A DNA stretch of 64,000 nucleotides from Microvirga sp. SRT01. GTDB taxonomy: Bacteria > Pseudomonadota > Alphaproteobacteria > Sphingomonadales > Sphingomonadaceae. Below the pieces are notes generated by a model. It worked only from the letters and a program-made list of their open reading frames with translations, searched no databases and was not told where the DNA came from. This document shows, in pieces, positions 52,127 through 60,765 of this stretch (the stretch's first letter is position 1; each line of letters starts with the position of its first letter). Location of the stretch: contig JAGSNX010000006.1 of the NCBI GenBank assembly GCA_018139225.1, positions 1 through 64,000 on the forward strand, given 5' to 3'. Position numbers and translations under genes: made by a program.

Positions 52127-53248
52127 ATGATGGGCGACGTTGAGCCCGCGGCGATGCTGCCGGCGGATTGGGAAACCGGACTTTTTCTCGGCCGCATCCA
52201 GACTGCCGACGGGCCGAGCCCGATCATCGTTCGGGACGGCGAGGTGCTCGACATGGCCCATGTCGCGCCGACCGTGTCGGCCCTGGTCGAGGCGGGGGAC
52301 TTCTCCGGCGCGGGCGGCACGTCGCTCGGGCGGTTTGATCCGGCAGTCCACGATCTCCTCAGCCCGGTTGATCTTCAATGCATCAAGGCCTGCGGCGTCA
52401 CCTTCGCGGTGTCGGCGCTGGAGCGCGTGATCGAAGAGCGTGCGCGCGGCGACTGGGCGGCGGCGGCGGCGATCCGCAGCCGGCTGGAAGAGAGCATGGG
52501 CGGGTCGATCCGTGCGGTCGTGCCCGGCTCCCCCGAAGCGGCGGCGCTAAAGGCGGCGCTGATCGAGGACGGCCTGTGGTCGCAATATCTGGAGGTTGCG
52601 ATCGGCCCCGATGCGGAGGTTTTCACCAAGGCACCGGTACTGGCGACGGTCGGTGCGGGCGCGGAGATCGGCATCCGCTCCGATTCGGGCTGGAACAACC
52701 CGGAACCGGAGATCGCGCTGCTGGTCGACAGCCGCGGCAACACGGTCGGCGCGATGCTCGGCAACGACGTGAACCTGCGCGATTTTGAGGGGCGGTCGGC
52801 GCTGCTGCTTGGCAAGGCCAAGGACAACAATGCGTCCTGCGCTTTGGGGCCGCTGGTCCGCATCTTCGACAGCAGCTTCACGATCGACGATGTGCGGCAG
52901 GCGGAGGTCGGGCTGCGGATCGAGGGGGAGGATGGCTATGTCCTCGAAGGGCGCAGCAACATGGCGGAGATCAGCCGCGATCCGCTGGAGCTTGTGAAGC
53001 AGACGCTGAGCGAACACCAGTATCCCGACGGGTTCGTCCTGTTTCTCGGCACGCTGTTCGCGCCGGTGCAGGACCGCGACGAGCCCGGCCGCGGCTTTAC
53101 GCATAAGGTCGGCGACGTGGTCGCGATCGACAGCACCCGGCTCGGGCGGCTGGAGAACCGCGTCGTCACCTCCGCCGATGCGGCGCCGTGGACGGTCGGG
53201 ATCGGCGCCTTCTACCGCAACCTCGCCGAACGTGGCCTGCTCGCATGA
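52127..53248 (+). CDS. xylX: 2-keto-3-deoxy-D-xylonate dehydratase (FAH family)
   Basis: Third step of oxidative xylose breakdown: converts 2-keto-3-deoxyxylonate to 2-oxoglutarate semialdehyde, 373 aa. The FAH fold is shown by GVTFAVSALERVIEERARGD, YLEVAIGPDAEVFTKAPVLATVG, the metal site NNPEPEIALLVDS, and the loop GNDVNLRDFEGRSALLLGKA. These match the remembered XylX of Caulobacter closely. GGAGGGG precedes two ATGs (52127 and 52130). The stop overlaps the start of xylB (ATGA), so the two are translationally coupled. Confidence 0.88.
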   Translation: MMGDVEPAAMLPADWETGLFLGRIQTADGPSPIIVRDGEVLDMAHVAPTVSALVEAGDFSGAGGTSLGRFDPAVHDLLSPVDLQCIKACGVTFAVSALERVIEERARGDWAAAAAIRSRLEESMGGSIRAVVPGSPEAAALKAALIEDGLWSQYLEVAIGPDAEVFTKAPVLATVGAGAEIGIRSDSGWNNPEPEIALLVDSRGNTVGAMLGNDVNLRDFEGRSALLLGKAKDNNASCALGPLVRIFDSSFTIDDVRQAEVGLRIEGEDGYVLEGRSNMAEISRDPLELVKQTLSEHQYPDGFVLFLGTLFAPVQDRDEPGRGFTHKVGDVVAIDSTRLGRLENRVVTSADAAPWTVGIGAFYRNLAERGLLA

Positions 53249-53991
53249 ACCGTGCGGTCTATCCCAGCCTGCGCGACAAGCGCGTCGTCATCACCGGCGG
53301 CGCGACCGGCATCGGTGCGGGGCTGGTGGAGGCGTTTACGGGGCAGGGGGCGCGGGTCGCGTTCCTCGATATCGATGTCGAGGCGGGCGAGGCACTGGCC
53401 GCGCGGCTGGACGGCACCATCTTTTCGGGCTGCGACCTGCGCGACCTCGACGCGCTGAAGACGACGCTGGATGGGTTTGCGGCGCAGCTCGGCGGCGTCG
53501 ACATCCTCATCAACAACGCCGCGCGCGACGACCGTCATAGCATCGAGGAGGTCACCCCCGCCTATTGGGACGAGCGGATGGCGACCAACCTGCGCCACCT
53601 GTTCTTCGCGGCGCAGGCGGTCGTGCCGGCTATGAAGGCGGCGGGCGGCGGCGCGATCGTCAATTTCGGATCGATCAGCTGGCATCTCGGCCTGCCCGAC
53701 CTCGTCCTCTACCAGACCGCGAAGGCCGCGATCGAGGGTTTGACGCGCAGCCTGGCGCGCGATCTGGGCCGCGACAACATCCGCGTCACCACGATCGTGC
53801 CCGGCAACGTCCAGACGCCGCGGCAGGAGAAATGGTACACGCCGGAGGGCGAGGCGGAAATCGTGGCGGCGCAGTGCCTAGACGGGCGTATCCAGCCGGT
53901 CGACATCGCTGCGCTGGCGCTGTTCCTCGCGTCCGACGACGCGCGGATGTGCACGGGACATGATTATTTCGTCGATGCGGGGTGGCGCTGA
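53245..53991 (+). CDS. xylB: D-xylose 1-dehydrogenase (SDR family)
   Basis: Oxidises D-xylose to xylonolactone with NAD in the cytosol, 248 aa. It begins NRAVYPSLRDKRVVITGGAT with the GGATGIGAGL cofactor motif. The catalytic Ser is in FGSISWHLGLPDLVLYQTAK, with Tyr-x3-Lys YQTAK, and the C-terminus reads CTGHDYFVDAGWR. The GNVQTPRQEKWYTPEGEAEI region is nearly word-for-word the Caulobacter XylB sequence as I recall it. The start overlaps the xylX stop by 4 bases. Confidence 0.93.
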   Translation: MNRAVYPSLRDKRVVITGGATGIGAGLVEAFTGQGARVAFLDIDVEAGEALAARLDGTIFSGCDLRDLDALKTTLDGFAAQLGGVDILINNAARDDRHSIEEVTPAYWDERMATNLRHLFFAAQAVVPAMKAAGGGAIVNFGSISWHLGLPDLVLYQTAKAAIEGLTRSLARDLGRDNIRVTTIVPGNVQTPRQEKWYTPEGEAEIVAAQCLDGRIQPVDIAALALFLASDDARMCTGHDYFVDAGWR

Positions 53992-53992
53992 C

Positions 53993-54850
53993 ATGGTGCA
54001 ATCGGTCCTGAACGTCGGTGCCACGCTGGGGGAGGGGCCGGTCTGGATCGGTGACCGCCTGTGGTTCGTCGATATCAAGGCGCACCGCGTCTATCGCTTC
54101 GATCCGAAGACCGGCGAGAGCCGCCATTGGGAAGCGCCCGATCAGGTCGGCTGGGTGTTGCCGGCCGAGGGCGGCGGCATGATCGTCGGCGTCAAGACCG
54201 GGCTGCACCGCTTCGATCCGGCGACGGGTAAATTCACGCTGCTGCACGATCCGGAGCCATCGCTGCCCGGCAACCGCCTGAACGATGCGGCGACGGACAG
54301 CACCGGTCGCCTGTGGTTCGGCAGCATGGACGATGGCGAGGCGAACCCGACCGGGCGGCTGTATCGCTGCACCGGGGGCGTGTGCCTCGACACCGGATTG
54401 CCGCCGGTGACGATCACCAACGGCCCGGCGATCACCCGCGACGCGCGCACCTTGTATCACACCGATACGGGCGGTCGAACGATCTGGCGCGTGGCGGTCG
54501 ATGCGGACGGCACGCTGTCGAAGCCGGAGGTGTTCGTCACGATCGAGGACGGTGCCGGCTATCCCGACGGATCGGTCTGCGACGCCGAGGATCATGTCTG
54601 GGTCGGCCTGTACGCCGGCCACGGCATCCGCCGTTACGACCCGGCGGGCAAGCTGGTCCAGACGGTGGAGTTCCCGGTCGCGAACGTCACCAAGATGGCG
54701 TTCGGCGGGCCGGACCTGCGCACGGCGTACGCGACGACGGCGCGCAAGGGGCTGGATGCCGAGGCGCTGAAAGGTCAGCCACTGGCAGGCAATGTGTTCG
54801 CCTTCGACCCCGACGTCGCGGGCATGCCGGTGACACCGGCCAAAATCTAG
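53993..54850 (+). CDS. xylC: xylonolactonase (SMP-30/gluconolactonase family)
   Basis: Six-bladed propeller lactonase, 285 aa, opening the lactone made by XylB. Metal-site residues are apparent: the Glu in GATLGEGPVWIGD, the Asn of PGNRLNDAATDSTGRLWFGSMD, and the Asp in VCDAEDHVWVGLY-YPDGS. It starts one base after the xylB stop codon. The context with xylX and xylB supports xylonolactone over other lactones such as gluconolactone or arabinonolactone, though these enzymes are often broad. Confidence 0.9.
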   Translation: MVQSVLNVGATLGEGPVWIGDRLWFVDIKAHRVYRFDPKTGESRHWEAPDQVGWVLPAEGGGMIVGVKTGLHRFDPATGKFTLLHDPEPSLPGNRLNDAATDSTGRLWFGSMDDGEANPTGRLYRCTGGVCLDTGLPPVTITNGPAITRDARTLYHTDTGGRTIWRVAVDADGTLSKPEVFVTIEDGAGYPDGSVCDAEDHVWVGLYAGHGIRRYDPAGKLVQTVEFPVANVTKMAFGGPDLRTAYATTARKGLDAEALKGQPLAGNVFAFDPDVAGMPVTPAKI

Positions 54851-54893
54851 AACGAAGCAACGACAACGAAAAAACAGATCAGGAGCGGGACGG

Positions 54894-56309
54894 ATGACGA
54901 GGGACGTGGGCGATCAACGCGTAAATATCGGCTTTATCGCCGCCATCGTCGCGGTGGCGACGATCGGCGGCTTCATGTTCGGGTATGACTCGGGCGTCAT
55001 CAACGGCACCCAGAAGGGGCTGGAGGCGGCGTTCGATCTCGGCAAGCTGGGGATCGGCGTCAATGTCGGCGCGATCCTGATCGGGTCGTCGATCGGTGCG
55101 TTCGGCGCGGGCCGTCTGGCGGACCGGATCGGCCGGCGCGGCGTGATGATGCTGTCGGCGATCCTGTTCCTCGCCAGCGCGTTGCTGGCCGGTGCGGCGA
55201 GCAGCTCCGCGATCTTCATCTTCGCGCGCATCATCGGCGGTCTGGGCGTCGGCGCGGCGAGCGTCATCTCCCCCGTCTACATCTCCGAAGTCACGCCCGC
55301 GTCGATCCGCGGCCGGCTGTCGTCGGTGCAGCAGGTGATGATCATCTCCGGCCTGACCGGCGCGTTCGTCGCGAACTTCGCGCTGGCGCGCTATGCCGGT
55401 GGCTCCACCGCAGACTTCTGGCTGGGGTACGAGGCGTGGCGCTGGATGTTCTGGCTTCAGGCGATTCCGGCCGCGATCTACCTGTGCGCCTTGCTCATCA
55501 TCCCGGAAAGCCCACGCTATCTCGTTGCCAAGGGTCGCGATGCCGAGGCGCATGTCGTGCTGACGCGCCTGTTCGGATCGGACGAGGCGGACCGCAAGGT
55601 CGCCGAGATCCGCGGCTCGCTGGCCGCCGACCACCACAAGCCCAAGCTGTCCGATCTGGTCGACAAGACGACCGGCAAGATCCGCCCGATCCTGTGGGCG
55701 GGCATCGGCCTCGCCGTGTTCCAGCAGCTCGTCGGCATCAACGTCGTCTTCTATTACGGCGCGACCCTGTGGGAGGCAGTCGGTTTCACCGAGGACAATG
55801 CGCTTCAGATCAATATCCTGTCGGGCGTGCTGTCGATCGGCGCATGCCTGTTCACGATCGCGACCGTCGACCGGATCGGCCGCAAGCCGCTGCTGCTGGT
55901 CGGATCGGCCGGCATGGCGGTGACGCTGGCAGTGGTCGCCTGGGCGTTCTCCACCGCGGTCACCGATGCGGCGGGGGCGGTCAGCCTGCCGGGTAACAAC
56001 GGCATCATCGCTCTGGTCGCGGCGAACCTCTACGTCATCTTCTTCAACGCCAGCTGGGGCCCCGTCATGTGGGTGATGCTGGGAGAGATGTTCCCGAACC
56101 AGATTCGCGGTTCCGGGCTGGCGGTGTCGGGCTTCGCGCAGTGGATCGCGAACGCCGCGATCTCCGTCAGCTTCCCGGCGCTGGCGGTGTCGCCGGGGTT
56201 GGCGGTGACGTATTTCGGCTATGCGTTCTTTGCGGCCGTATCGTTCTTCTTCGTGCGGGCGATGGTCAACGAGACGCGCGGTCGCGAGCTGGAGGACATG
56301 CAGGGCTGA
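54894..56309 (+). CDS. sugar porter family MFS transporter (XylE-like proton symporter)
   Basis: Inner-membrane sugar/proton symporter with 12 membrane segments, 471 aa. Signatures of the sugar porter family are all present: FGYDSGVINGTQ in TM1, GRLADRIGRRG in the 2-3 loop, PESPRYLV after TM6, FQQLVGINVVFYYG in TM7, DRIGRKPLLL in the 8-9 loop, and WGPVMWVMLGEMFPNQIRG in TM10. Being last in the xylX-B-C operon suggests D-xylose, perhaps also other pentoses or glucose. AGGAGCGGGACGG precedes the start. A strong hairpin follows the stop. Confidence 0.93.
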   Translation: MTRDVGDQRVNIGFIAAIVAVATIGGFMFGYDSGVINGTQKGLEAAFDLGKLGIGVNVGAILIGSSIGAFGAGRLADRIGRRGVMMLSAILFLASALLAGAASSSAIFIFARIIGGLGVGAASVISPVYISEVTPASIRGRLSSVQQVMIISGLTGAFVANFALARYAGGSTADFWLGYEAWRWMFWLQAIPAAIYLCALLIIPESPRYLVAKGRDAEAHVVLTRLFGSDEADRKVAEIRGSLAADHHKPKLSDLVDKTTGKIRPILWAGIGLAVFQQLVGINVVFYYGATLWEAVGFTEDNALQINILSGVLSIGACLFTIATVDRIGRKPLLLVGSAGMAVTLAVVAWAFSTAVTDAAGAVSLPGNNGIIALVAANLYVIFFNASWGPVMWVMLGEMFPNQIRGSGLAVSGFAQWIANAAISVSFPALAVSPGLAVTYFGYAFFAAVSFFFVRAMVNETRGRELEDMQG

Positions 56310-56315
56310 TCCGGA

Positions 56316-56343
56316 ACCGGGCCTGCTGCTGGGCAGGCCCGGT
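56316..56343. terminator. bidirectional hairpin between convergent genes
   Basis: ACCGGGCCTGC and GCAGGCCCGGT form a perfect 11-base stem with a 6-base loop, lying between the ends of the sugar porter (+) and a small membrane protein (-). No T-run, but it occupies nearly the whole gap. Confidence 0.7.
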
Positions 56344-56348
56344 GCTCC

Positions 56349-56729
56349 TCAACGGCGGCCGAAGCCGCCGCGGCGGCGGGCGATCATCGGGCGGAAGCGA
56401 ATGCCCAGACAGATGATCGTCGGCCAGAACAGCGTGTTGACGATGTCGAGCGTGGTGTCCGGCCAACGCCACGATCCGAACTGCAGCCGGTCCATAACCT
56501 CGTTGAAGCCCTCGGCGACGATCACCACCGACAGCGGCACGAAGCTGCCGAGCGAGCGTCGCGTCACGACCCGTGCCAGCATGAGCACCGCCATTCCGGC
56601 GTGGATATGCAGGATCGTGTCGGGCAAACCGGTACCGTCACCGATCCAGTCGATGAACTGATGCCAAAGGCCCGGCAGGCTGTGGGGCCCCGGTTGGTCC
56701 ACCCAGTGAACGGCGTCGCGCGGTGTCAT
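56349..56729 (-). CDS. small membrane protein, unknown function
   Basis: Predicted inner-membrane protein, 126 aa from the ATG at 56729 (TPRDAVHWVDQPG). Two or three hydrophobic stretches are seen: LHIHAGMAVLMLARVV, GSFVPLSVVIVAEGFNEVM and DIVNTLFWPTIICLGI. The tail is Arg-rich (RRRGGFGRR). The size and the DTTLDIVNTLFWP motif recall VanZ-like small membrane proteins, but no family could be fixed. It follows the 139-residue membrane-anchored gene by 26 bases on the same strand. Confidence 0.65.
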   Translation of the reverse strand: MTPRDAVHWVDQPGPHSLPGLWHQFIDWIGDGTGLPDTILHIHAGMAVLMLARVVTRRSLGSFVPLSVVIVAEGFNEVMDRLQFGSWRWPDTTLDIVNTLFWPTIICLGIRFRPMIARRRGGFGRR

Positions 56730-56754
56730 GGGCGCGGACCTAACCGCGTTGCGG

Positions 56755-57174
56755 TCAAAGCGCCACGTGGCGCGGTGCAAGTCGGCGGATATCGAGCACG
56801 TTCACGCCCGCCAGCCGGACCTCTCCCAGCTGCCGGTCGCCGGTTTCCACCAGGATCCCGTCGGCGGTGGAGCGGACCGTGCGCCACATCACTTCGCGCG
56901 CGACGAGGCCGCGGCCCAGCCGTTTGACCGCCGCGACGCGCCCGTCGCCGCTGACCGCCAGCGCGCCGCCGCCATCCGCACCGACGACCGCACCGGTCAC
57001 GTTGAAACCCTGCAACGTCGCTTCGCAGGCGGCGGCGGCATCCTCCGGGCTGCCGATCCGGTTCGGCCGGCGGGTGCGCACGAACAGTACCGCGCCGATC
57101 ACCAGCGCGATCAACACCGCCGCCGCGGCGACGATCTGGACGGTGCTGACGCTGCCCGCCAAGCCGGCGATCAT
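56755..57174 (-). CDS. single-span membrane-anchored protein, unknown function
   Basis: A 139-residue protein with one N-terminal membrane segment (VQIVAAAAVLIALVIGAVLFV) and a soluble C-terminal domain of about 100 residues: ACEATLQGFNVTGAVVGADG, VAAVKRLGRGLVAREVMWRTVR and a closing LAGVNVLDIRRLAPRHVAL. The domain alternates beta and turn and shows no catalytic motif. The start ATG at 57174 overlaps the stop codon of the TIGR01244 gene upstream (AATGATC), so the two are co-translated. Confidence 0.7.
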   Translation of the reverse strand: MIAGLAGSVSTVQIVAAAAVLIALVIGAVLFVRTRRPNRIGSPEDAAAACEATLQGFNVTGAVVGADGGGALAVSGDGRVAAVKRLGRGLVAREVMWRTVRSTADGILVETGDRQLGEVRLAGVNVLDIRRLAPRHVAL

Positions 57175-57605
57175 TCCGCCTTCGGCCCCGCCAGCGCGTC
57201 GAGCATCGGCCGGATGCCCGACAGGTCGTATCCCGCGCCGGCCGCCTGCGTGGTCAGCAGCCCCGGATCGCGGCCCGCCTTCGCCGCCGCCAGTGCCCAC
57301 AGATTGCAGCTTCGCGTCCCCGACCGGCAGTAGGCGAGCACGGGGCCGTCCGCCGCCGTCAGTGCCGCTGCCATCGCGTCGAGCTGCGGATGGGAGAAGC
57401 CGGCGGCCGTCACCGGGATCGCAGTGTAGCCCAGCCCCGCCGCCTCAGCCGCCGCACGCAACGCATCGCCCGCGGGCTGGCCGGACTCCTCGTCGTCGGG
57501 ACGGTTGTTGACGATCGCGACATACCCTGCGGCCTTGATCGCGGGAACATCCTGGGGGCGGATCTGGGGAGCGACGGCGAACGCGTCGTTGAGCGGGCGG
57601 ATCAT
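57171..57605 (-). CDS. TIGR01244 family sulfur transferase / phosphatase-like protein
   Basis: Small cytosolic protein of the DSP/BLH-N-terminal type, 144 aa. It opens IRPLNDAFAVAPQIRPQDV and GYVAIVNNRPDDEESGQP, and the active-site loop is VLAYCRSGTRSCNLWAL with a Cys-x5-Arg/Ser P-loop, as in TIGR01244 proteins. Relatives are fused to or next to the persulfide dioxygenase Blh, so sulfide metabolism is possible. It heads a short operon with the two small membrane proteins. Confidence 0.88.
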   Translation of the reverse strand: MIRPLNDAFAVAPQIRPQDVPAIKAAGYVAIVNNRPDDEESGQPAGDALRAAAEAAGLGYTAIPVTAAGFSHPQLDAMAAALTAADGPVLAYCRSGTRSCNLWALAAAKAGRDPGLLTTQAAGAGYDLSGIRPMLDALAGPKAE

Positions 57606-57775
57606 GGTCTGCTCCTATCGGATCGAAGGGCCGCCGTCAGCCCTTCGTCGACGATATGGCACGCCGCGGCGCGGCGAACATCATTCTGGATCGGGACGGC
57701 GACGCGGGGTTACCGGATTGACGGCAACTTACTTTTGGCGCTTGGAAGGACGACGATCTGGAGGGGGGAACTTTC

Positions 57776-58510
57776 ATGGAAGACGATGAAGAGCTCGACA
57801 TGGGTCCGTCGGGCAACTGGTCCGCGATGAACAGTGTCTTCAAGTATGGCGGCGGCAATACTCTCGACAGTCGTGTTCTACATGGCCATGTTTCCAAGGC
57901 GATGGCCGGTTTGTCCGTCGCTACTTCGGCGGTCGGGCAAGCCCATAACCTGACGATGGTCGGGGTTGCCGGCGCTGCCGTCCTGGGAGCCGGGACAGCG
58001 GGCGTAGGTCTGGGCGTGGCAGGTATCGCGATGTCTGCGGTCGGCATCGGCACGTCGATCGTATCGGGGATCAAGACCCATGCGCATATCGATGCGCTGG
58101 AGGGATTGCAGATGCGCGGCTCCATGAAGCACCATTGCAACTGCAAGACCCGCGACTACGGCGACCAGATGTCGCTCGATCACGACACCATCTTCAACAC
58201 GGTACTGCCGTACGTCATCGCCAAGAAAAAGGCGAAGCGGGTCAAGAAGGGCTTTGGCGCGACCGGCCTTTCCATGGGCACCAACGTGCATCGGCTGGGG
58301 AAGGCAATCTACAAGTCGGTGAAGGGCACCAAGGGCAAGAACCGTAGCTTCTATGCCGAAATCCTCGCGCGCCACGCGGTCACGCACGAATGCGATCTGG
58401 TCGCGGGGATCGTGTCGGAACTCTACACGGGTCAGGACTATCTCGCGATCCGCGCCATGAGGTCAGATCAGGCGGCGCTGCTGATCGCGGCGAAGATGAA
58501 GTCGGTCTAG
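57776..58510 (+). CDS. unrecognised 244-residue protein with Gly/Ala-rich hydrophobic hairpin
   Basis: I do not recognise the family. The acidic N-terminus (EDDEELDMGPSGNW) is followed by helices with a His (VLHGHVSKAMAGLSVATSAV), then two Gly/Ala hydrophobic stretches, MVGVAGAAVLGAGTAGVGLG and AGIAMSAVGIGTSIVSGI, resembling a membrane-inserting hairpin. Then come HHCNCKTRDYGDQM with two cysteines, a Lys-rich segment (AKKKAKRVKKGFG), and a helical C-terminus. Codon use and base content look less GC-biased than its neighbours, hinting at transfer. It stands alone between the TIGR01244 operon and recQ. A pore-forming or secreted effector is one idea, without proof. Confidence 0.75.
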   Translation: MEDDEELDMGPSGNWSAMNSVFKYGGGNTLDSRVLHGHVSKAMAGLSVATSAVGQAHNLTMVGVAGAAVLGAGTAGVGLGVAGIAMSAVGIGTSIVSGIKTHAHIDALEGLQMRGSMKHHCNCKTRDYGDQMSLDHDTIFNTVLPYVIAKKKAKRVKKGFGATGLSMGTNVHRLGKAIYKSVKGTKGKNRSFYAEILARHAVTHECDLVAGIVSELYTGQDYLAIRAMRSDQAALLIAAKMKSV

Positions 58511-58546
58511 GCCGGGCTTTCCCCGCCCCCTTGAGGGCGAGAGGGG

Positions 58547-58584
58547 AGAGCCTCTCCGCAAAGGGCTTTTTGCGGAGAGGCTCT
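58547..58584. terminator. bidirectional terminator between the unknown gene and recQ
   Basis: AGAGCCTCTCCGCAAA and TTTGCGGAGAGGCTCT form a perfect 16-base stem with a 6-base loop, ending both converging genes. The A/T bases at the inner stem end give short T-runs in each direction. Confidence 0.8.
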
Positions 58585-58614
58585 ACCGCGACCCGTGAGC
58601 CCGCTCCCCGCGGA

Positions 58615-60378
58615 TCACCCGGCGTCGCGGATCACTTGCAGGAACGCATCGCCATAGGCGTCCAGCTTGCGCGCGCCGATGCCTGACAGCAGCGACAGCG
58701 CCGCCCGGCTGTTCGGCCGTTGTGCCGCCATATCGCGCAGCGTGGAATCGTGAAAGATCACATAGGGCGGCACTCCCGCCTCCTTCGCCAGATCGCGGCG
58801 GCAGGCACGCAGCGCCTCGAAAAGCGGATTATCGGCCGCATTCGCCGCCACGGGTGTACCGCGCCGCCGTCGCTCGCGCTTGGGCGGCACGATGACGGAC
58901 AGCGCCGCCTCGCCTTTCAGCAGCGGCTTGGCGCCCGGCCCGAATTCCAGCCCGCCATGCGCGTTCGTGCGCAGTGCGTCGCGCAGCAGCAGGGCGCGCA
59001 CCACCGGCTTGACCAGCGCCGCCTCGTCGGCGGTCGCGATGCCCCACACCGACAGCGCCTCATGTCCGTTGGTCAGGCTGCGCTCGGTCGACTGGCCGAG
59101 CAGCACCTGCTCGATATAGCCCGCGCCGAACAGCTGCCCGGTGCGAAACACCGCCGACAGGAACTTGCGAGCGGTTTCCGTCGCGTCGACCGCATCGCTC
59201 GACCCCAGGCAATTGTCGCAATTGCCGCAGTCCTCGGTGGGGTTCTCTCCGAAATGCTTCAGCAGGATGCGGCGGCGACAGCCTCCCGTCTCGACCAGAG
59301 CGCCGAGCGCGGCGAGGCGGGTGCGCTCGCCCGCCTGACGCTCCGGCTCGACCTCGCCGATGCGCTGGCGGGCGCGGGCGAAATCCTCCGCCCCCCAGAA
59401 CAGGTGCGCGACCGAGGGATCGCCATCGCGCCCGGCGCGGCCGGTTTCCTGATAATAGGCCTCGATCGATTTCGGCAGGCCGGCATGCGCGACGAAGCGC
59501 ACGTCAGGCTTGTCGATCCCCATCCCGAACGCGACCGTGGCGCAGATGACCATGTCCTCGCTCGCGACGAAATCCGCCTGGTTGCGCGCGCGGATCGCCG
59601 GGTCGAGGCCGGCGTGATAGGCACGTGTCGGCCGGCCGGTGCGCGCCAGTTGCTCCGCCAGCTTTTCGGTCGCGGCGCGGGTCTGCGCGTAAACGATGCC
59701 GGGGCCGGGATTGGCGGCGATCAGGTCGGCGATCTGCCGCGCAATCGTGTCGCGGGCAGATATGCTGTAGCGAATATTGGGCCGGTCGAAGCCTGACACG
59801 ATCATCCCGTCCGTGGGGATGCCGAGCTGCTTGGCGATGTCCGCCCGCGTGTGCGCGTCGGCGGTCGCGGTCAGCGCCAGCCGCGGCACTTCTGGGAACG
59901 CCTCCATCAACGGGCCGAGCAGGCGATAGTCCGGGCGGAAGTCGTGCCCCCATTCGCTGACGCAATGCGCTTCGTCGATGGCGAACAGCGACAGCTTCGT
60001 CTGCATCAGCAAGTCGCGGAAATGCGTGCCCGACGCCCGCTCCGGCGCGACGTAGAGCAGGTCCAGATCCCCCGCCTTCAGCCGGGCGATCGTCTCGGCG
60101 CGGTTCTCGTCCACCGAGGTCAGCGTCGCGGCGCGGATGCCAACGGCGGTCGCGGCGCGCAACTGGTCGTGCATCAGCGCGATCAGCGGTGAGACGACGA
60201 CGCACGTCCCCTCCAGCATGACGGACGGCAGTTGATAGCAGAGCGACTTGCCCGCGCCGGTCGGCATCACCGCCAGCGTCCGCTCACCCGCGAGCACGCG
60301 CTCCACCACGTCCGCCTGGACGCCGCGAAACGCGGGGAAGCCGAAAACCTTGCTGAGAATGGGGAGGGGATCGAGCAT
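58615..60378 (-). CDS. recQ: ATP-dependent DNA helicase RecQ
   Basis: 3'-5' DNA helicase for recombination repair, 587 aa. Motif I is MPTGAGKSLCYQLP, the DEAH box IDEAHCVSEWGHDFRPDY, motif V/VI are ICATVAFGMGIDKPDVRFV and YYQETGRAGRDG. The zinc cysteines are in CRRRILLKHFGEN and CGNCDNC, followed by the RQC domain and a C-terminal HRDC (FEALRACRRDLAKEAGVPPYVIFHDSTL). The frame is open to 60471, but RecQ homology begins at ATG 60378 (LDPLPILSKVFGF). Confidence 0.95.
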   Translation of the reverse strand: MLDPLPILSKVFGFPAFRGVQADVVERVLAGERTLAVMPTGAGKSLCYQLPSVMLEGTCVVVSPLIALMHDQLRAATAVGIRAATLTSVDENRAETIARLKAGDLDLLYVAPERASGTHFRDLLMQTKLSLFAIDEAHCVSEWGHDFRPDYRLLGPLMEAFPEVPRLALTATADAHTRADIAKQLGIPTDGMIVSGFDRPNIRYSISARDTIARQIADLIAANPGPGIVYAQTRAATEKLAEQLARTGRPTRAYHAGLDPAIRARNQADFVASEDMVICATVAFGMGIDKPDVRFVAHAGLPKSIEAYYQETGRAGRDGDPSVAHLFWGAEDFARARQRIGEVEPERQAGERTRLAALGALVETGGCRRRILLKHFGENPTEDCGNCDNCLGSSDAVDATETARKFLSAVFRTGQLFGAGYIEQVLLGQSTERSLTNGHEALSVWGIATADEAALVKPVVRALLLRDALRTNAHGGLEFGPGAKPLLKGEAALSVIVPPKRERRRRGTPVAANAADNPLFEALRACRRDLAKEAGVPPYVIFHDSTLRDMAAQRPNSRAALSLLSGIGARKLDAYGDAFLQVIRDAG

Positions 60379-60480
60379 CGTCGTCGGCGCATGTAGCGAC
60401 GCTGGCCCCGTGGGTCGAGGTTTGCGGTCGGCTTTCCGCTGCGGGTTGAACCCGGTCCGGCAGAGGGGCATCTAGTCCGC

Positions 60481-60753
60481 ATGAACGAAGTACGCGACAA
60501 CCGGGCCGAACAGGAATTCACGTTGGAGGTGGACGGCGAACGCGCCGTCGCCGCCTATCAACTCTATGGCGACGAGATCGTCTTCACCCACACCGTCGTG
60601 CCCCCCGCGATCGAGGGGCGCGGCGTCGGCAGCCGCCTGATCCGCGTCGCCCTCGACAGTGCCCGCGACCGGGGGCTGAAGGTCGTGCCGCAGTGTCCGT
60701 TCGTCGCAGATTTCATCCGCAAGCATCCGGGCTATCGGGATCTGGTGGCGTAA
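60481..60753 (+). CDS. small GNAT-fold acetyltransferase (YjdJ/COG2388 type)
   Basis: Stand-alone minimal acetyltransferase-like protein, 90 aa. The acetyl-CoA-binding stretch is VVPPAIEGRGVGSRLIRVAL (R/Q-x-x-G-x-G/A form EGRGVGSRL), followed by GLKVVPQCPFVADFIRKHP, the invariant C-terminal motif with CPF-x-x-x-F of this group. The function of the group is unknown. It is divergent from recQ and ends 12 bases before the convergent SLOG gene. Confidence 0.9.
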   Translation: MNEVRDNRAEQEFTLEVDGERAVAAYQLYGDEIVFTHTVVPPAIEGRGVGSRLIRVALDSARDRGLKVVPQCPFVADFIRKHPGYRDLVA

Positions 60754-60765
60754 GGCGGCCCGCGA

